Positions 1-5,273 of a stretch of DNA of 6,080 nt are shown one piece after another. Below the pieces are notes generated by a model. That model was not told the DNA's origin and ran no database searches. It worked only from the letters and a program-made list of their open reading frames with translations. A program made the position numbers and the translations under genes. The stretch's first letter is position 1; every line of letters starts with the position of its first letter. This DNA is from an uncultured Elusimicrobia bacterium (lineage in GTDB: Bacteria; Elusimicrobiota; Endomicrobiia; Endomicrobiales; Endomicrobiaceae): NCBI GenBank assembly GCA_937916125.1, contig CALGGE010000107.1, forward strand, positions 1-6,080, read 5' to 3'.

Positions 1-2
1 TA

Positions 3-416
3 AAAGGTTTTACGTTGGTAGAACTTGTAATCACTATTGCCATCGTGATTATTCTATCGGTGATTTCTGTACCTATCTACAGAGGTTATGTCGATAAGGC
101 AAAATGGGCGGAAGCTTATGCTTTAGCAGGGACAATACTTTCTGCACAGAAAGCATATTATAGTGAATATGGTCGTTTTTATGCCGTAGATTCTATTAAA
201 TACTATATAACAAGCTATGATCCTGTACTTGGAATTGATGCTCGAGGAAACAAATATTTCACATTATTTAATCCCCATGATAACATCAATCTGCCGGATC
301 GTATTACAGGATATATACAAATACCGGAAGAGTTAAGAAGGAACAACAGAAATTTTCTGCAGTTGTTTTACATTGTGACAGTAGGGGGAATGAGATATAG
401 CGAAGTCAATATATAA
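3..416 (+). CDS. Type IV pilin-like (prepilin/pseudopilin) protein, 5'-partial
   Basis: The frame is open from the window edge. It begins Lys-Gly and then FTLVELVITIAIVIILS, a canonical class III signal: Gly at -1, Phe at +1, Glu at +5, then about 20 hydrophobic residues. A prepilin peptidase would cut between codons 6-8 and 9-11 and methylate the new N-terminal Phe. The mature part is 135 residues. The true start lies outside the window; the TTG at 15 is inside the mature helix and is not a start. After the helix come YRGYVDKAKWAEAYAL and AQKAYYSEYG, then SYDPVLGIDARGNKYF, all shared with the pilin at the other end of the window. The last ~50 residues are unlike that paralog. The product should sit in the inner membrane before assembly into a pilus or type II-like pseudopilus; which one cannot be told. 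The class is clear; the specific role is unknown. Confidence 0.9.
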   Translation, partial: KGFTLVELVITIAIVIILSVISVPIYRGYVDKAKWAEAYALAGTILSAQKAYYSEYGRFYAVDSIKYYITSYDPVLGIDARGNKYFTLFNPHDNINLPDRITGYIQIPEELRRNNRNFLQLFYIVTVGGMRYSEVNI

Positions 417-427
417 CGAAGTCAATA
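401..427 (+). repeat. Short tandem duplication at the pilin stop codon
   Basis: CGAAGTCAATA occurs at 401-411 and again at 417-427, a 16-bp period. The TAA stop of the pilin (414-416) lies between the copies. Without the duplication the frame would read EVNKFYI and stop a few codons later. It looks like replication slippage that trimmed and changed the last residues. Confidence 0.6.
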
Positions 428-463
428 AATTCTATATATAAAAATTGTTCGGGAGGAAACATA

Positions 464-478
464 GCATCATTCCGATGC
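464..478 (+). other. Small hairpin stacked directly on the following terminator
   Basis: GCATC (464-468), loop ATTCC, GATGC (474-478) form a perfect 5-bp stem. It ends at the base immediately before the left arm of the terminator at 479, so the two helices could stack coaxially. ACATAGC occurs both just before this hairpin (459-465) and inside the terminator loop (491-497). It could be a 3'-end stabilising structure for the pilin mRNA. A regulatory RNA is possible but unsupported. Confidence 0.5.
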
Positions 479-520
479 GGCAGAATTGCGACATAGCGGC
501 AATTCTGCCTTTTTGTTTTT
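479..520 (+). terminator. Rho-independent terminator downstream of the left pilin
   Basis: There is a perfect 11-bp stem, GGCAGAATTGC (479-489) with GCAATTCTGCC (499-509), and a 9-nt loop. It is followed by a T-rich tract TTTTTGTTTTT (510-520). It lies 62 bases after the pilin stop and separates that transcript from the RhuM gene, which has its own promoter. Confidence 0.9.
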
Positions 521-599
521 ACAAAGACGTCTTAAAAATCACTTTTTTGATATCTTTTTTTATTCAATAAACCGGCAAACTTCGGGTTAATATATATAA

Positions 600-628
600 T
601 TGAATATTTACTTGAAATTTATTATAAT
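600..628 (+). promoter_or_regulatory. Sigma70-type promoter for the RhuM-family gene
   Basis: The -35 box is TTGAAT (600-605) and the -10 box TATAAT (623-628), with a 17-bp spacer. The expected start of transcription near 635 leaves a leader of about 23 nt. A GGAG Shine-Dalgarno (643-646) lies 11 nt before the ATG at 658. Confidence 0.7.
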
Positions 629-657
629 TACTTAAATTATATGGAGTTTAATTTGTA

Positions 658-1353
658 ATGAATAACAAAAAATTATCAAAGATAAATAATGATATCGCAT
701 CCCAAGGTGAAATTTTAATATATACAACTGCCGACGGTAAGAATCAAATTCAAGTTCGTTTAACAGACGAGACGGTTTGGTTAACCCAACAACAGATGGT
801 TGATCTATTTCAATCAAGTAAAGCTAATATAAGTGAACATATTTCTCATATATTTGAAGAAGGGGAATTGGATGAAAATTCAGTTGTTCGGATTTTCCGA
901 ACAACTGCCACTGATGGCAAAAATTATAATATAAAGCATTATAATCTTGATGTTATAATTTCTGTAGGATATAGAGTAAAATCTGTAAGAGGTACACAAT
1001 TTCGTCAGTGGGCAACACAAAGATTAAAAGAATATTTAATTAAAGGATTTACTCTTGACGATGAAAGATTAAAAAATCTCGGTGGCGGAAGCTATTGGAA
1101 AGAGCTTCTTGACAGAATAAGAGATATTCGTTCTTCCGAAAAAGTGTTATATCGTCAAGTTCTTGATTTGTATGCTACAAGCATAGATTATAATTCTAAA
1201 AGTGAAGAGTCTATAGAATTTTTCAAAATAGTTCAAAATAAATTGCATTGCATTATTAAAATACAAAAAACAGAGGCATTTTTTGCCACCTCTGTTTTTT
1301 ATTTTATATTATTTTCGTTCTATCGTTCCGTTGCAACCCTGCCGAATAAATAA
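658..1353 (+). CDS. RhuM-family protein, C-terminally truncated (probable pseudogene)
   Basis: Residues 18-197 read as a RhuM-family protein (Virulence_RhuM). Diagnostic stretches are GEILIYTT, VWLTQQQMVDLF, NISEHI, NIKHYNLDVIISVGYRV, QFRQWATQRLKEYLIKGF and the segment from VLDLYATSID to FFKIVQNKLH. Family members are usually around 330 residues. Here similarity stops at His197 (codon 1246-1248). The last 34 residues are unrelated and are translated straight through a terminator hairpin at 1265-1300. So about 130 C-terminal residues are missing, most simply by a deletion joining the gene body to a terminator. RhuM was named from a Salmonella pathogenicity island; its biochemical role is not established, and relatives occur on genomic islands and near Fic-type genes. 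Start ATG with GGAG at 643-646 and its own promoter. Expressed as is, the product would probably not fold fully. Confidence 0.88.
   Translation: MNNKKLSKINNDIASQGEILIYTTADGKNQIQVRLTDETVWLTQQQMVDLFQSSKANISEHISHIFEEGELDENSVVRIFRTTATDGKNYNIKHYNLDVIISVGYRVKSVRGTQFRQWATQRLKEYLIKGFTLDDERLKNLGGGSYWKELLDRIRDIRSSEKVLYRQVLDLYATSIDYNSKSEESIEFFKIVQNKLHCIIKIQKTEAFFATSVFYFILFSFYRSVATLPNK
1265..1300 (+). terminator. Bidirectional terminator inside the 3' end of the truncated RhuM frame
   Basis: A6-CAGAGG (1265-1276) pairs perfectly with CCTCTG-T6 (1289-1300), a 12-bp stem with a 12-nt loop. The A-run and T-run make it usable from either strand. It lies inside the RhuM reading frame, which would be abnormal for an intact gene and supports truncation. 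The same CAGAGG/CCTCTG core appears in the terminator at 4581-4607. Confidence 0.8.
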
Positions 1354-1371
1354 ATCCCTAAGGCTTGTTAC

Positions 1372-1384
1372 AACATGCCATGTT
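1372..1384. repeat. Short palindrome AACATG-C-CATGTT
   Basis: A perfect 6+1+6 palindrome in the stretch between the RhuM terminator and the repeated hairpins. It could be a protein-binding site. Nothing nearby tells which regulator, and chance is not excluded. Apart from this, I see no supportable gene in 1354-1407. Confidence 0.3.
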
Positions 1385-1407
1385 CTCTCATATATTTTGT
1401 TCTTTTT

Positions 1408-1450
1408 GCGAAAAAAGCGTATTTACGCATTTTTCGCGAGAGATTGAAAT
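1408..1450 (+). repeat. Hairpin repeat, copy 1 (no gene attached)
   Basis: GCGAAAAAAGCG (1408-1419) faces CGCATTTTTCGC (1426-1437) with one A/A mismatch, and the loop side can extend by T-A pairs. The hairpin is followed by GAGAGATTGAAA. It matches the copy at 1552-1594 in 35 of 43 positions by my alignment. No ATG or frame follows, so it may be a leftover leader of a lost gene or a regulatory half. Confidence 0.65.
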
Positions 1451-1468
1451 TTTTATAATATAATTTTA

Positions 1469-1514
1469 TATTGTCATATTGTTATTTTATATATTTTATT
1501 GACAATAAAATAAC
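1469..1514. repeat. Two overlapping, mutually exclusive inverted repeats
   Basis: TATTGTCA (1469-1476) pairs with TGACAATA (1500-1507). GTTATTTTAT (1481-1490) pairs with ATAAAATAAC (1505-1514). The right arms share bases, so only one structure can form at a time. The second is a perfect 10-bp stem. They lie upstream of the ATPase promoter, so any role would be as DNA sites. In such AT-rich sequence, chance is a real alternative. Confidence 0.4.
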
Positions 1515-1521
1515 TTTTACC

Positions 1522-1550
1522 TTTACAAATTGATTGTTTTGTGCTATAAT
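1522..1550 (+). promoter_or_regulatory. Extended -10 promoter for the first AAA_14 ATPase
   Basis: The -35 box is TTTACA (1522-1527) and the -10 box TATAAT (1545-1550), spacer 17 bp. A TG at 1542-1543 gives an extended -10. Transcription should start near 1557, inside hairpin copy 2 (1552-1581), about 42 nt before the ATG at 1599. Confidence 0.75.
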
Positions 1551-1551
1551 A

Positions 1552-1594
1552 GCGAAAAGTGCAGAAATACGCATTTTTCGCGAGAGGTTGAAAA
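1552..1594 (+). repeat. Hairpin repeat, copy 2, in the leader of the first ATPase
   Basis: GCGAAAAGTGC (1552-1562) pairs with GCATTTTTCGC (1571-1581) as an 11-bp stem with one G-T wobble. It overlaps the expected transcription start and runs into GAGAGG (1582-1587), the Shine-Dalgarno of the ATPase gene. Compared with copy 1, the right arm is unchanged while the left arm differs yet still pairs. It may act as a DNA operator or as an mRNA structure next to the ribosome-binding site. Confidence 0.7.
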
Positions 1595-1598
1595 TAAC

Positions 1599-2852
1599 AT
1601 GGAATTTAGAAGAGAATTTTATATCAACAAATTAATAAATAAAAAAAATAACAGTATGATAAAAGTTATTACCGGTATTAGAAGATGCGGAAAATCTTAT
1701 TTATTAAATATATTGTTTGTAAAATATTTAAAAAGTCAAGGTGTAGATGATTCTCATATCATAAAAATAGATTTTGATTCTCCAAGAAATGAAAAATACC
1801 ACGAAGCTTTACCTCTTTTTGACTATTTAGAAAGTTTAATTAAAGATAATAAAACTTATTATTTCCTGCTTGATGAAATTCAATTAGTCAATAAATTCGA
1901 ATCTGTTTTAAACGGTTTAATGAGAAAAGAAAATGCCGATATTTATGTAACCGGCAGCAATTCTAAATTTCTTTCAAGTGATATTATTACCGAATTTAGA
2001 GGTCGTGGAGATGAAATAAGAGTTTATCCTTTAAGTTTTGCGGAATTCCTTACGAGCTTTAACGGGGAAAAGGCGGAAGCATTAGCTGAATATATGGTAT
2101 ACGGCGGTATGCCTATGCTGCAAAATTATAAAACTGTTTCAGAAAAAAATAAATATCTTCAAACTTTATTTGATACGGTTTATTTAAAAGATATAAAAAA
2201 AAGATACAATATTAATGATGATGGTAATTTTGAAGATTTAATAAATATAATATCATCTTATGTAGGTTCTCTTACAAATCCTACAAAATTGGAAAATACC
2301 TTTAAGACAGTAAAAAATATTAGTTTTAATCATTCAAAGATAAAATTATATTTAGATTATTTAAAAGATGCTTTTTTGATAGATTCTGCTTACAGATATG
2401 ATATTAAAGGTAAAAAATATATCGATACACCTTTAAAATATTATTTTACCGATATAGGTTTAAGAAATGCCAGATTAGGATTTCGTCAAACAGAGCCGGA
2501 ACACATATTAGAGAATATTATTTTTAATGAATTAAAAATGAGAGGATACAATGTTGATGTCGGTATTGTGGAGATAAATGTCAAAGATAAAAACGGGAAA
2601 AGTCAGAGAAAACAGCTTGAAGTTGACTTTGTTATAAATGAAGGCAGCAGAAGATATTATATACAAACCGCATTGTCTATCCCTAATAAAGAAAAAATGG
2701 AGCAGGAGCAAAAATCTTTGGTTAATATTCCTGATTCTTTTAAAAAAATTATTGTTGTAAGAGATTATACTCAGTTGTGGCAAAATGAAGAGGGAATAAA
2801 TATTGTAAGTATATATGATTTTCTTCTGAAAGATAATATTCTTAATTTATAA
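1599..2852 (+). CDS. AAA_14/DUF4143 family ATPase (copy 1)
   Basis: A 417-residue protein, normal length for the family. An N-terminal AAA ATPase domain carries Walker A GIRRCGKS (26-33), Walker B YYFLLDEIQ (87-95, acidic D92/E93), sensor-1-like VTGSN (117-121) and an arginine-rich FRGRG (133-137) followed by YPLSFAEF. The C-terminal half is DUF4143-like and ends in a restriction-endonuclease-like core, QLEVDFVI (339-346) and YYIQTALSI. The usual E-x-K is replaced by Q-x-A, so nuclease chemistry is doubtful. I chose ATG 1599 because GAGAGG (1582-1587) precedes it by 11 nt; a TTG at 1530 would place the coding start inside the promoter. Such ATPases are common, multicopy and poorly understood in gut bacteria; roles in DNA or mobile-element biology are suggested but unproven. 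It appears monocistronic. Confidence 0.92.
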   Translation: MEFRREFYINKLINKKNNSMIKVITGIRRCGKSYLLNILFVKYLKSQGVDDSHIIKIDFDSPRNEKYHEALPLFDYLESLIKDNKTYYFLLDEIQLVNKFESVLNGLMRKENADIYVTGSNSKFLSSDIITEFRGRGDEIRVYPLSFAEFLTSFNGEKAEALAEYMVYGGMPMLQNYKTVSEKNKYLQTLFDTVYLKDIKKRYNINDDGNFEDLINIISSYVGSLTNPTKLENTFKTVKNISFNHSKIKLYLDYLKDAFLIDSAYRYDIKGKKYIDTPLKYYFTDIGLRNARLGFRQTEPEHILENIIFNELKMRGYNVDVGIVEINVKDKNGKSQRKQLEVDFVINEGSRRYYIQTALSIPNKEKMEQEQKSLVNIPDSFKKIIVVRDYTQLWQNEEGINIVSIYDFLLKDNILNL

Positions 2853-2882
2853 TTTTGTCCGGTAGAAAGATGATGAATTACT

Positions 2883-3134
2883 AAACCCGAAAAGTTTGAG
2901 ACTTTCAACGATATTTTGAGTTTCTTGAAATTATCAATTGTTCAATAGCTCAGTTTTCTTGTTTTCACAAACACGAAAACCGTTCGCTTGAAATTTTCAC
3001 GGCACGGGATAATACTTGCTCCTTCCGTAAAACAAAAGTATTACACAATTCTATCCGAAAAAGATTCTTTTGAAAAAGCCCTTGAGTTTATCAACTCTGA
3101 CGAAATTTTATCGACTTATTGTCTGACAAAATAA
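2883..3134 (+). pseudogene. Decayed reading frame, family not recognised
   Basis: One frame reads KPEKFETFNDILSFL, hits TAG at 2946-2948, and stays open in the same frame to TAA at 3132-3134 (61 codons). The second part includes LKFSRHGIILAPSVKQKYYT, then a stretch rich in charged residues including FEKALEFIN and EILSTYCLTK. Composition looks protein-like, and the opposite strand is broken by stops. No start codon or ribosome-binding site fits. It looks like the 3' part of a gene that lost its 5' end and took an in-frame stop. I do not recognise the family, and a small real gene cannot be excluded. The frame ends 7 bases before the left arm of the 24-bp inverted repeat. Confidence 0.4.
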
Positions 3135-3141
3135 AAACTTT

Positions 3142-3165
3142 AAGTAATACTTTAAATTATAACCT
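3142..3165 (+). repeat. 24-bp perfect inverted repeat, left arm
   Basis: This segment starts AAGTAATACTT and ends TTATAACCT. It is the exact reverse complement of 5274-5297. The arms enclose the second ATPase and the mobile mystery genes, about 2.1 kb. AAGTAATACTT is itself nearly palindromic. Confidence 0.85.
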
Positions 3166-3187
3166 TATATTATTAACTTAAAAAGAC

Positions 3188-3223
3188 CAAGAAAAAATTT
3201 TTATCAATCAAAAATTTTTCTTG
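3188..3223 (+). other. Long AT-rich hairpin overlapping the promoter of the second ATPase
   Basis: CAAG-A6-T5 (3188-3202) pairs with A5-T5-CTTG (3210-3223), a 14-bp stem with one bulged A and a 7-nt loop. T-rich sequence follows (3224-3232). The bases TTG (3221-3223) of its right arm are also the start of the -35 box TTGACT. It could terminate upstream transcripts or modulate the promoter. The preceding ATTAACTTAAAAAGACC resembles the sequence before the terminator at 5396. Confidence 0.55.
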
Positions 3224-3249
3224 ACTATTTTTACAAATTAGTATAAAAT
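3221..3249 (+). promoter_or_regulatory. Sigma70-type promoter for the second AAA_14 ATPase
   Basis: The -35 box is TTGACT (3221-3226) and the -10 box TAAAAT (3244-3249), spacer 17 bp. A weaker alternative is TTGTGA (3254-3259) with TATAAT (3278-3283), spacer 18 bp. A full Shine-Dalgarno, AGGAGG (3294-3299), lies 5 nt before the ATG at 3305. Confidence 0.65.
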
Positions 3250-3304
3250 AGGATTGTGATACTAAAAAATTAAGGATTATAATACTATTTTTTAGGAGGC
3301 AAAT

Positions 3305-4552
3305 ATGTTTTTTAACAGACTTTTATCTAAAACATTAAAAGAAACAATATCACAAAGACCTTTAGTATATCTTAACGGAGCAAGACAAGCCGGGAAATCC
3401 ACATTGGTACAGAATTTAGATTTACAAAAAGAAATAAACTATATAACATTAGATTCCCCTTTTATTTTATCTGCGGTAAAAACCGACGCAGAAAATTTTG
3501 TTGCGGAACTGCCAAAAGATAAAATAAATATCATAGATGAAGTTCAAATTGCCAAAGAACTTTTTCCCGTATTAAAAATAGAAATAGACCGGGCAAGACT
3601 GAAAAAACAAAATATAAATCAATTATATATTTTAACAGGTTCGGCAAATTTGATGGCATTGCCTACGCTCGCATCATATTTGGCCGGAAGAATGTCTATA
3701 TTAACACTTTATCCGTTATCTTCAAGCGAATATACAAAAACATATTTCAATTTTATAGAAAAGTTATATTCTCAGAAATTGGAATATGGAACAATAACCA
3801 ATAAAAACAATTTATTAGATATTATGAGAAATGCTACATTTCCTGAAATTGCCGTCAACAAAAAAATAAACAGAATAAAATGGCTTGAAGATTATTTAAA
3901 CACTATTTTACAAAGAGATATCCGAAATATTGCAGATATAAAAAATCCGGAAAAAATAATTTCACTGCTTTCTTTTCTTGCAACAAGGGTTGGCGGGCTT
4001 GTAAATAACAGCTCTATTATGAAAGAAATAGGACTGGATAATAAAACCTACGATAAGTATAAAGCTTTGGCAATGAACACATTTTTAACATTTGAAATAA
4101 AAGCTTGGACACCGATTACAAAAATAAATAAAAAATTTACAAAATCATCCAAACTTTATTTTACGGATATCAATATGTTATGTTATATCTTAAGAGATAG
4201 TTTAGAAGATATTTATAAAAATAACAAAGTAATTTTTGGAAATATTTTTAAGAATTTTGTTGCAAATGAAATTATAAAAAATTCAGCTGATGGCGGTATA
4301 GATATTTCTTATTTTAAAACTGTTGATAATAAAGAAGTTGATTTTGTTTTAGAGAACAGAAAAGGTGAAATTTTGGCAATAGAAGTAAAATCCGCAAAGA
4401 TTGTTAATGAAAGAGATGTAAAGGCATTAACAGAACTTCAAAAAATTACAAAAGATAAATTTAAAAAAGGTATAGTTTTTTATACAGGAAATGAAATAGT
4501 CCCTATAAAAAAAGATATTTGGGCAGTTCCGATAAGTTATATTTGGCAGTAG
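3305..4552 (+). CDS. AAA_14/DUF4143 family ATPase (copy 2)
   Basis: A 415-residue protein of normal family length. Walker A is GARQAGKST (25-33), Walker B INIIDEVQ (74-81) and the sensor-1-like strand YILTGSAN (108-114). LAGRM (126-130) then YPLSSSEY is the family's arginine region. DUF4143 follows, with YLNTILQRDIRNIADI (197-212) and a C-terminal restriction-endonuclease-like core: NKEVDFVLE (342-350, Asp346) and AIEVKSAK (358-365, Glu360 and Lys362). So E-x-K is complete here, unlike in the ATPase at 1599-2852. The two ATPases are distant relatives, not a recent duplication. Start ATG 3305 is fixed by AGGAGG 5 nt upstream. It converges on the mobile mystery pair (39 bases between stops). 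DNA binding or cleavage is an inference from the fold; no function is established. Confidence 0.93.
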   Translation: MFFNRLLSKTLKETISQRPLVYLNGARQAGKSTLVQNLDLQKEINYITLDSPFILSAVKTDAENFVAELPKDKINIIDEVQIAKELFPVLKIEIDRARLKKQNINQLYILTGSANLMALPTLASYLAGRMSILTLYPLSSSEYTKTYFNFIEKLYSQKLEYGTITNKNNLLDIMRNATFPEIAVNKKINRIKWLEDYLNTILQRDIRNIADIKNPEKIISLLSFLATRVGGLVNNSSIMKEIGLDNKTYDKYKALAMNTFLTFEIKAWTPITKINKKFTKSSKLYFTDINMLCYILRDSLEDIYKNNKVIFGNIFKNFVANEIIKNSADGGIDISYFKTVDNKEVDFVLENRKGEILAIEVKSAKIVNERDVKALTELQKITKDKFKKGIVFYTGNEIVPIKKDIWAVPISYIWQ

Positions 4553-4580
4553 ATTTATAAAAAGTTATTGCAATAAAAAG

Positions 4581-4607
4581 CAGAGGAAGCACTATATTCT
4601 TCCTCTG
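4581..4607 (-). terminator. Terminator of the mobile mystery A/B operon
   Basis: CAGAGGAAG (4581-4589) pairs perfectly with CTTCCTCTG (4599-4607), a 9-bp stem with a 9-nt loop. On the minus strand it is followed by CTTTTTATT. The stub of protein B ends inside it, since its stop codon is in the loop. On the plus strand the T-tract is weak, so termination of the second ATPase here is less sure. Confidence 0.75.
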
Positions 4608-4717
4608 GTTTCAAGTTCGTTCAATTCTTTTCTGTTTGCAATCCATTTTAATTTTAAACCGTCTTTTTCTTCTTCTGTCAACGGTGTAGAATTGTCGTCA
4701 GTTTCAAAAATATTCAT
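4592..4717 (-). pseudogene. Mobile mystery protein B remnant (N-terminal 41 residues, Fic domain lost)
   Basis: On the minus strand an ATG at 4717 opens a 41-codon frame. Its first part, MNIFETDDNSTPLTEEEKDG, is followed by LKLKWIANRKELNELE. This is the typical start of mobile mystery protein B (TIGR02613): a short acidic leader, TPLTxEExxGL and xLNExE. Intact members are about 200 residues with a Fic domain (HPFxxGNGR-type motif), entirely absent here. The ATG is one base after the stop of protein A (TAA, T, ATG), so translation is coupled. The A-B order is the known arrangement. After ELNELE the frame meets TRGRI and a TAG in the loop of the operon terminator, so about 160 residues are lost, probably by deletion. 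No toxin-like activity can be expected. Confidence 0.75.
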
Positions 4718-4718
4718 A

Positions 4719-5162
4719 TTAATCCTCGTTCCAAATTTTTGAAATTTTTTTACTCATGATATCTTCAATGGTTTCTTCTAAAATTGCATTATGTTCAGCT
4801 AATTGATTTTCCAAACTCATATTCTTATTAACTTTTGTTACTATTTCCAAAGCTTTTTGTTTTGCTCTATTGTAAATAATATCATTAATATTTTCTCTGG
4901 GAACAAGAGCATATATAAAATCACAATTGAGTTCGTCTGCAATTTTTTCCATTGTTGATAATTTTAAATTTTTCTCATTTTTTTCCATAAAAATAAGTCT
5001 CGGCTGAGAAATTTTTAACTTTTTGGAAAACTGAACAGTAGTCATTCCCAAAAGTTCTCTGATGGTTTTTATCCAGCCTTGAAGAGGCTTTTCCATGATA
5101 ACTTTTTTAAAATTATCAAATTTTTGCTGATAAGATTTAATAAATTGCTTTTTTATATTCAT
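4719..5162 (-). CDS. Mobile mystery protein A (XRE-like helix-turn-helix)
   Basis: A 147-residue protein matching mobile mystery protein A (TIGR02612). It has a basic N-terminal region, the signature PLQGWIKTIRELLGMTT (26-42), a helix-turn-helix over about 38-60 (VQFSKKLKISQPRLIFMEK), then LSTMEKIADELNCDFIYALVP (68-88) and a helical charged C-terminus. Family length is about 150, so it looks complete. It is a DNA-binding, antitoxin-like regulator normally paired with the Fic protein B encoded directly after it. Here the partner is reduced to a stub, so A is effectively an orphan. Start ATG 5160-5162 is preceded by a weak AGG 7 nt away. A strong promoter with a near-palindromic site on its -10 suggests autoregulation, inferred from the family type and the site only. 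Confidence 0.88.
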   Translation of the reverse strand: MNIKKQFIKSYQQKFDNFKKVIMEKPLQGWIKTIRELLGMTTVQFSKKLKISQPRLIFMEKNEKNLKLSTMEKIADELNCDFIYALVPRENINDIIYNRAKQKALEIVTKVNKNMSLENQLAEHNAILEETIEDIMSKKISKIWNED

Positions 5163-5163
5163 T

Positions 5164-5174
5164 TTATAACCTAT
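5164..5174 (-). promoter_or_regulatory. AGGTTATAA box covering the Shine-Dalgarno of protein A
   Basis: On the minus strand this reads ATAGGTTATAA, and its AGG is the only Shine-Dalgarno candidate. The same 11 bases occur inverted at 5272-5282. A 9-base core, AGGTTATAA, also ends the left 24-bp repeat arm (3157-3165). These could be binding sites for protein A. Confidence 0.4.
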
Positions 5175-5187
5175 ATATTATAATTTT

Positions 5188-5203
5188 GTTGTAATATTAT
5201 AAC
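5188..5203. promoter_or_regulatory. Candidate operator on the protein A promoter
   Basis: GTTGTAATATTATAAC is a 16-bp palindrome with one mismatched pair. It covers the -10 box (5196-5201) of the protein A promoter. Position and symmetry fit an XRE-type dimer site. The surrounding DNA is very rich in TTATAA-like words, which lowers certainty. Confidence 0.45.
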
Positions 5204-5223
5204 ATATCTATTATAATTGTCAA
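5196..5223 (-). promoter_or_regulatory. Strong promoter of the mobile mystery A/B operon
   Basis: On the minus strand the -35 box is TTGACA (5223-5218), the spacer is 16 bp, and the -10 box is TATAAT (5201-5196), preceded by TGT as an extended -10. Both hexamers are perfect consensus. Transcription should start near 5189, giving a leader of about 27 nt. Confidence 0.8.
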
Positions 5224-5273
5224 GAGTTTTTATAATATATCAATTATAATTCTTAATTATTTTTATAACGAAT

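Noticed and set aside
15..17. TTG as the start of the left pilin (and the equivalent TTG at 5950-5952 for the right one)
   Set aside because: It falls inside the FTLVE motif of the mature helix; the frame continues upstream through Lys-Gly-Phe-Thr, so the real start is outside the window.
524..533. Palindrome AAGACGTCTT as an operator
   Set aside because: Only 10 bp, single copy, 67 bases upstream of the -35 box; chance is as likely.
632..817. Minus-strand frame opposite the RhuM start
   Set aside because: Shadow of a clear RhuM coding region; no family resemblance.
1301..1371. A minus-strand gene tail ending at the terminator at 1265-1300
   Set aside because: Only short open stretches in each minus frame, none recognisable and no start.
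1499..1504. Perfect TTGACA as a -35 box
   Set aside because: No -10 box at a suitable distance; TTTACA at 1522 fits the TATAAT at 1545 with a 17-bp spacer.
1530..1598. Upstream TTG start for the first ATPase adding 23 residues
   Set aside because: It lies between the -35 and -10 boxes and the added residues translate the hairpin. ATG 1599 has a Shine-Dalgarno and starts the family-like N-terminus.
2532..2783. Minus-strand frame within the first ATPase
   Set aside because: Shadow of conserved ATPase sequence; no motif and no ribosome-binding site.
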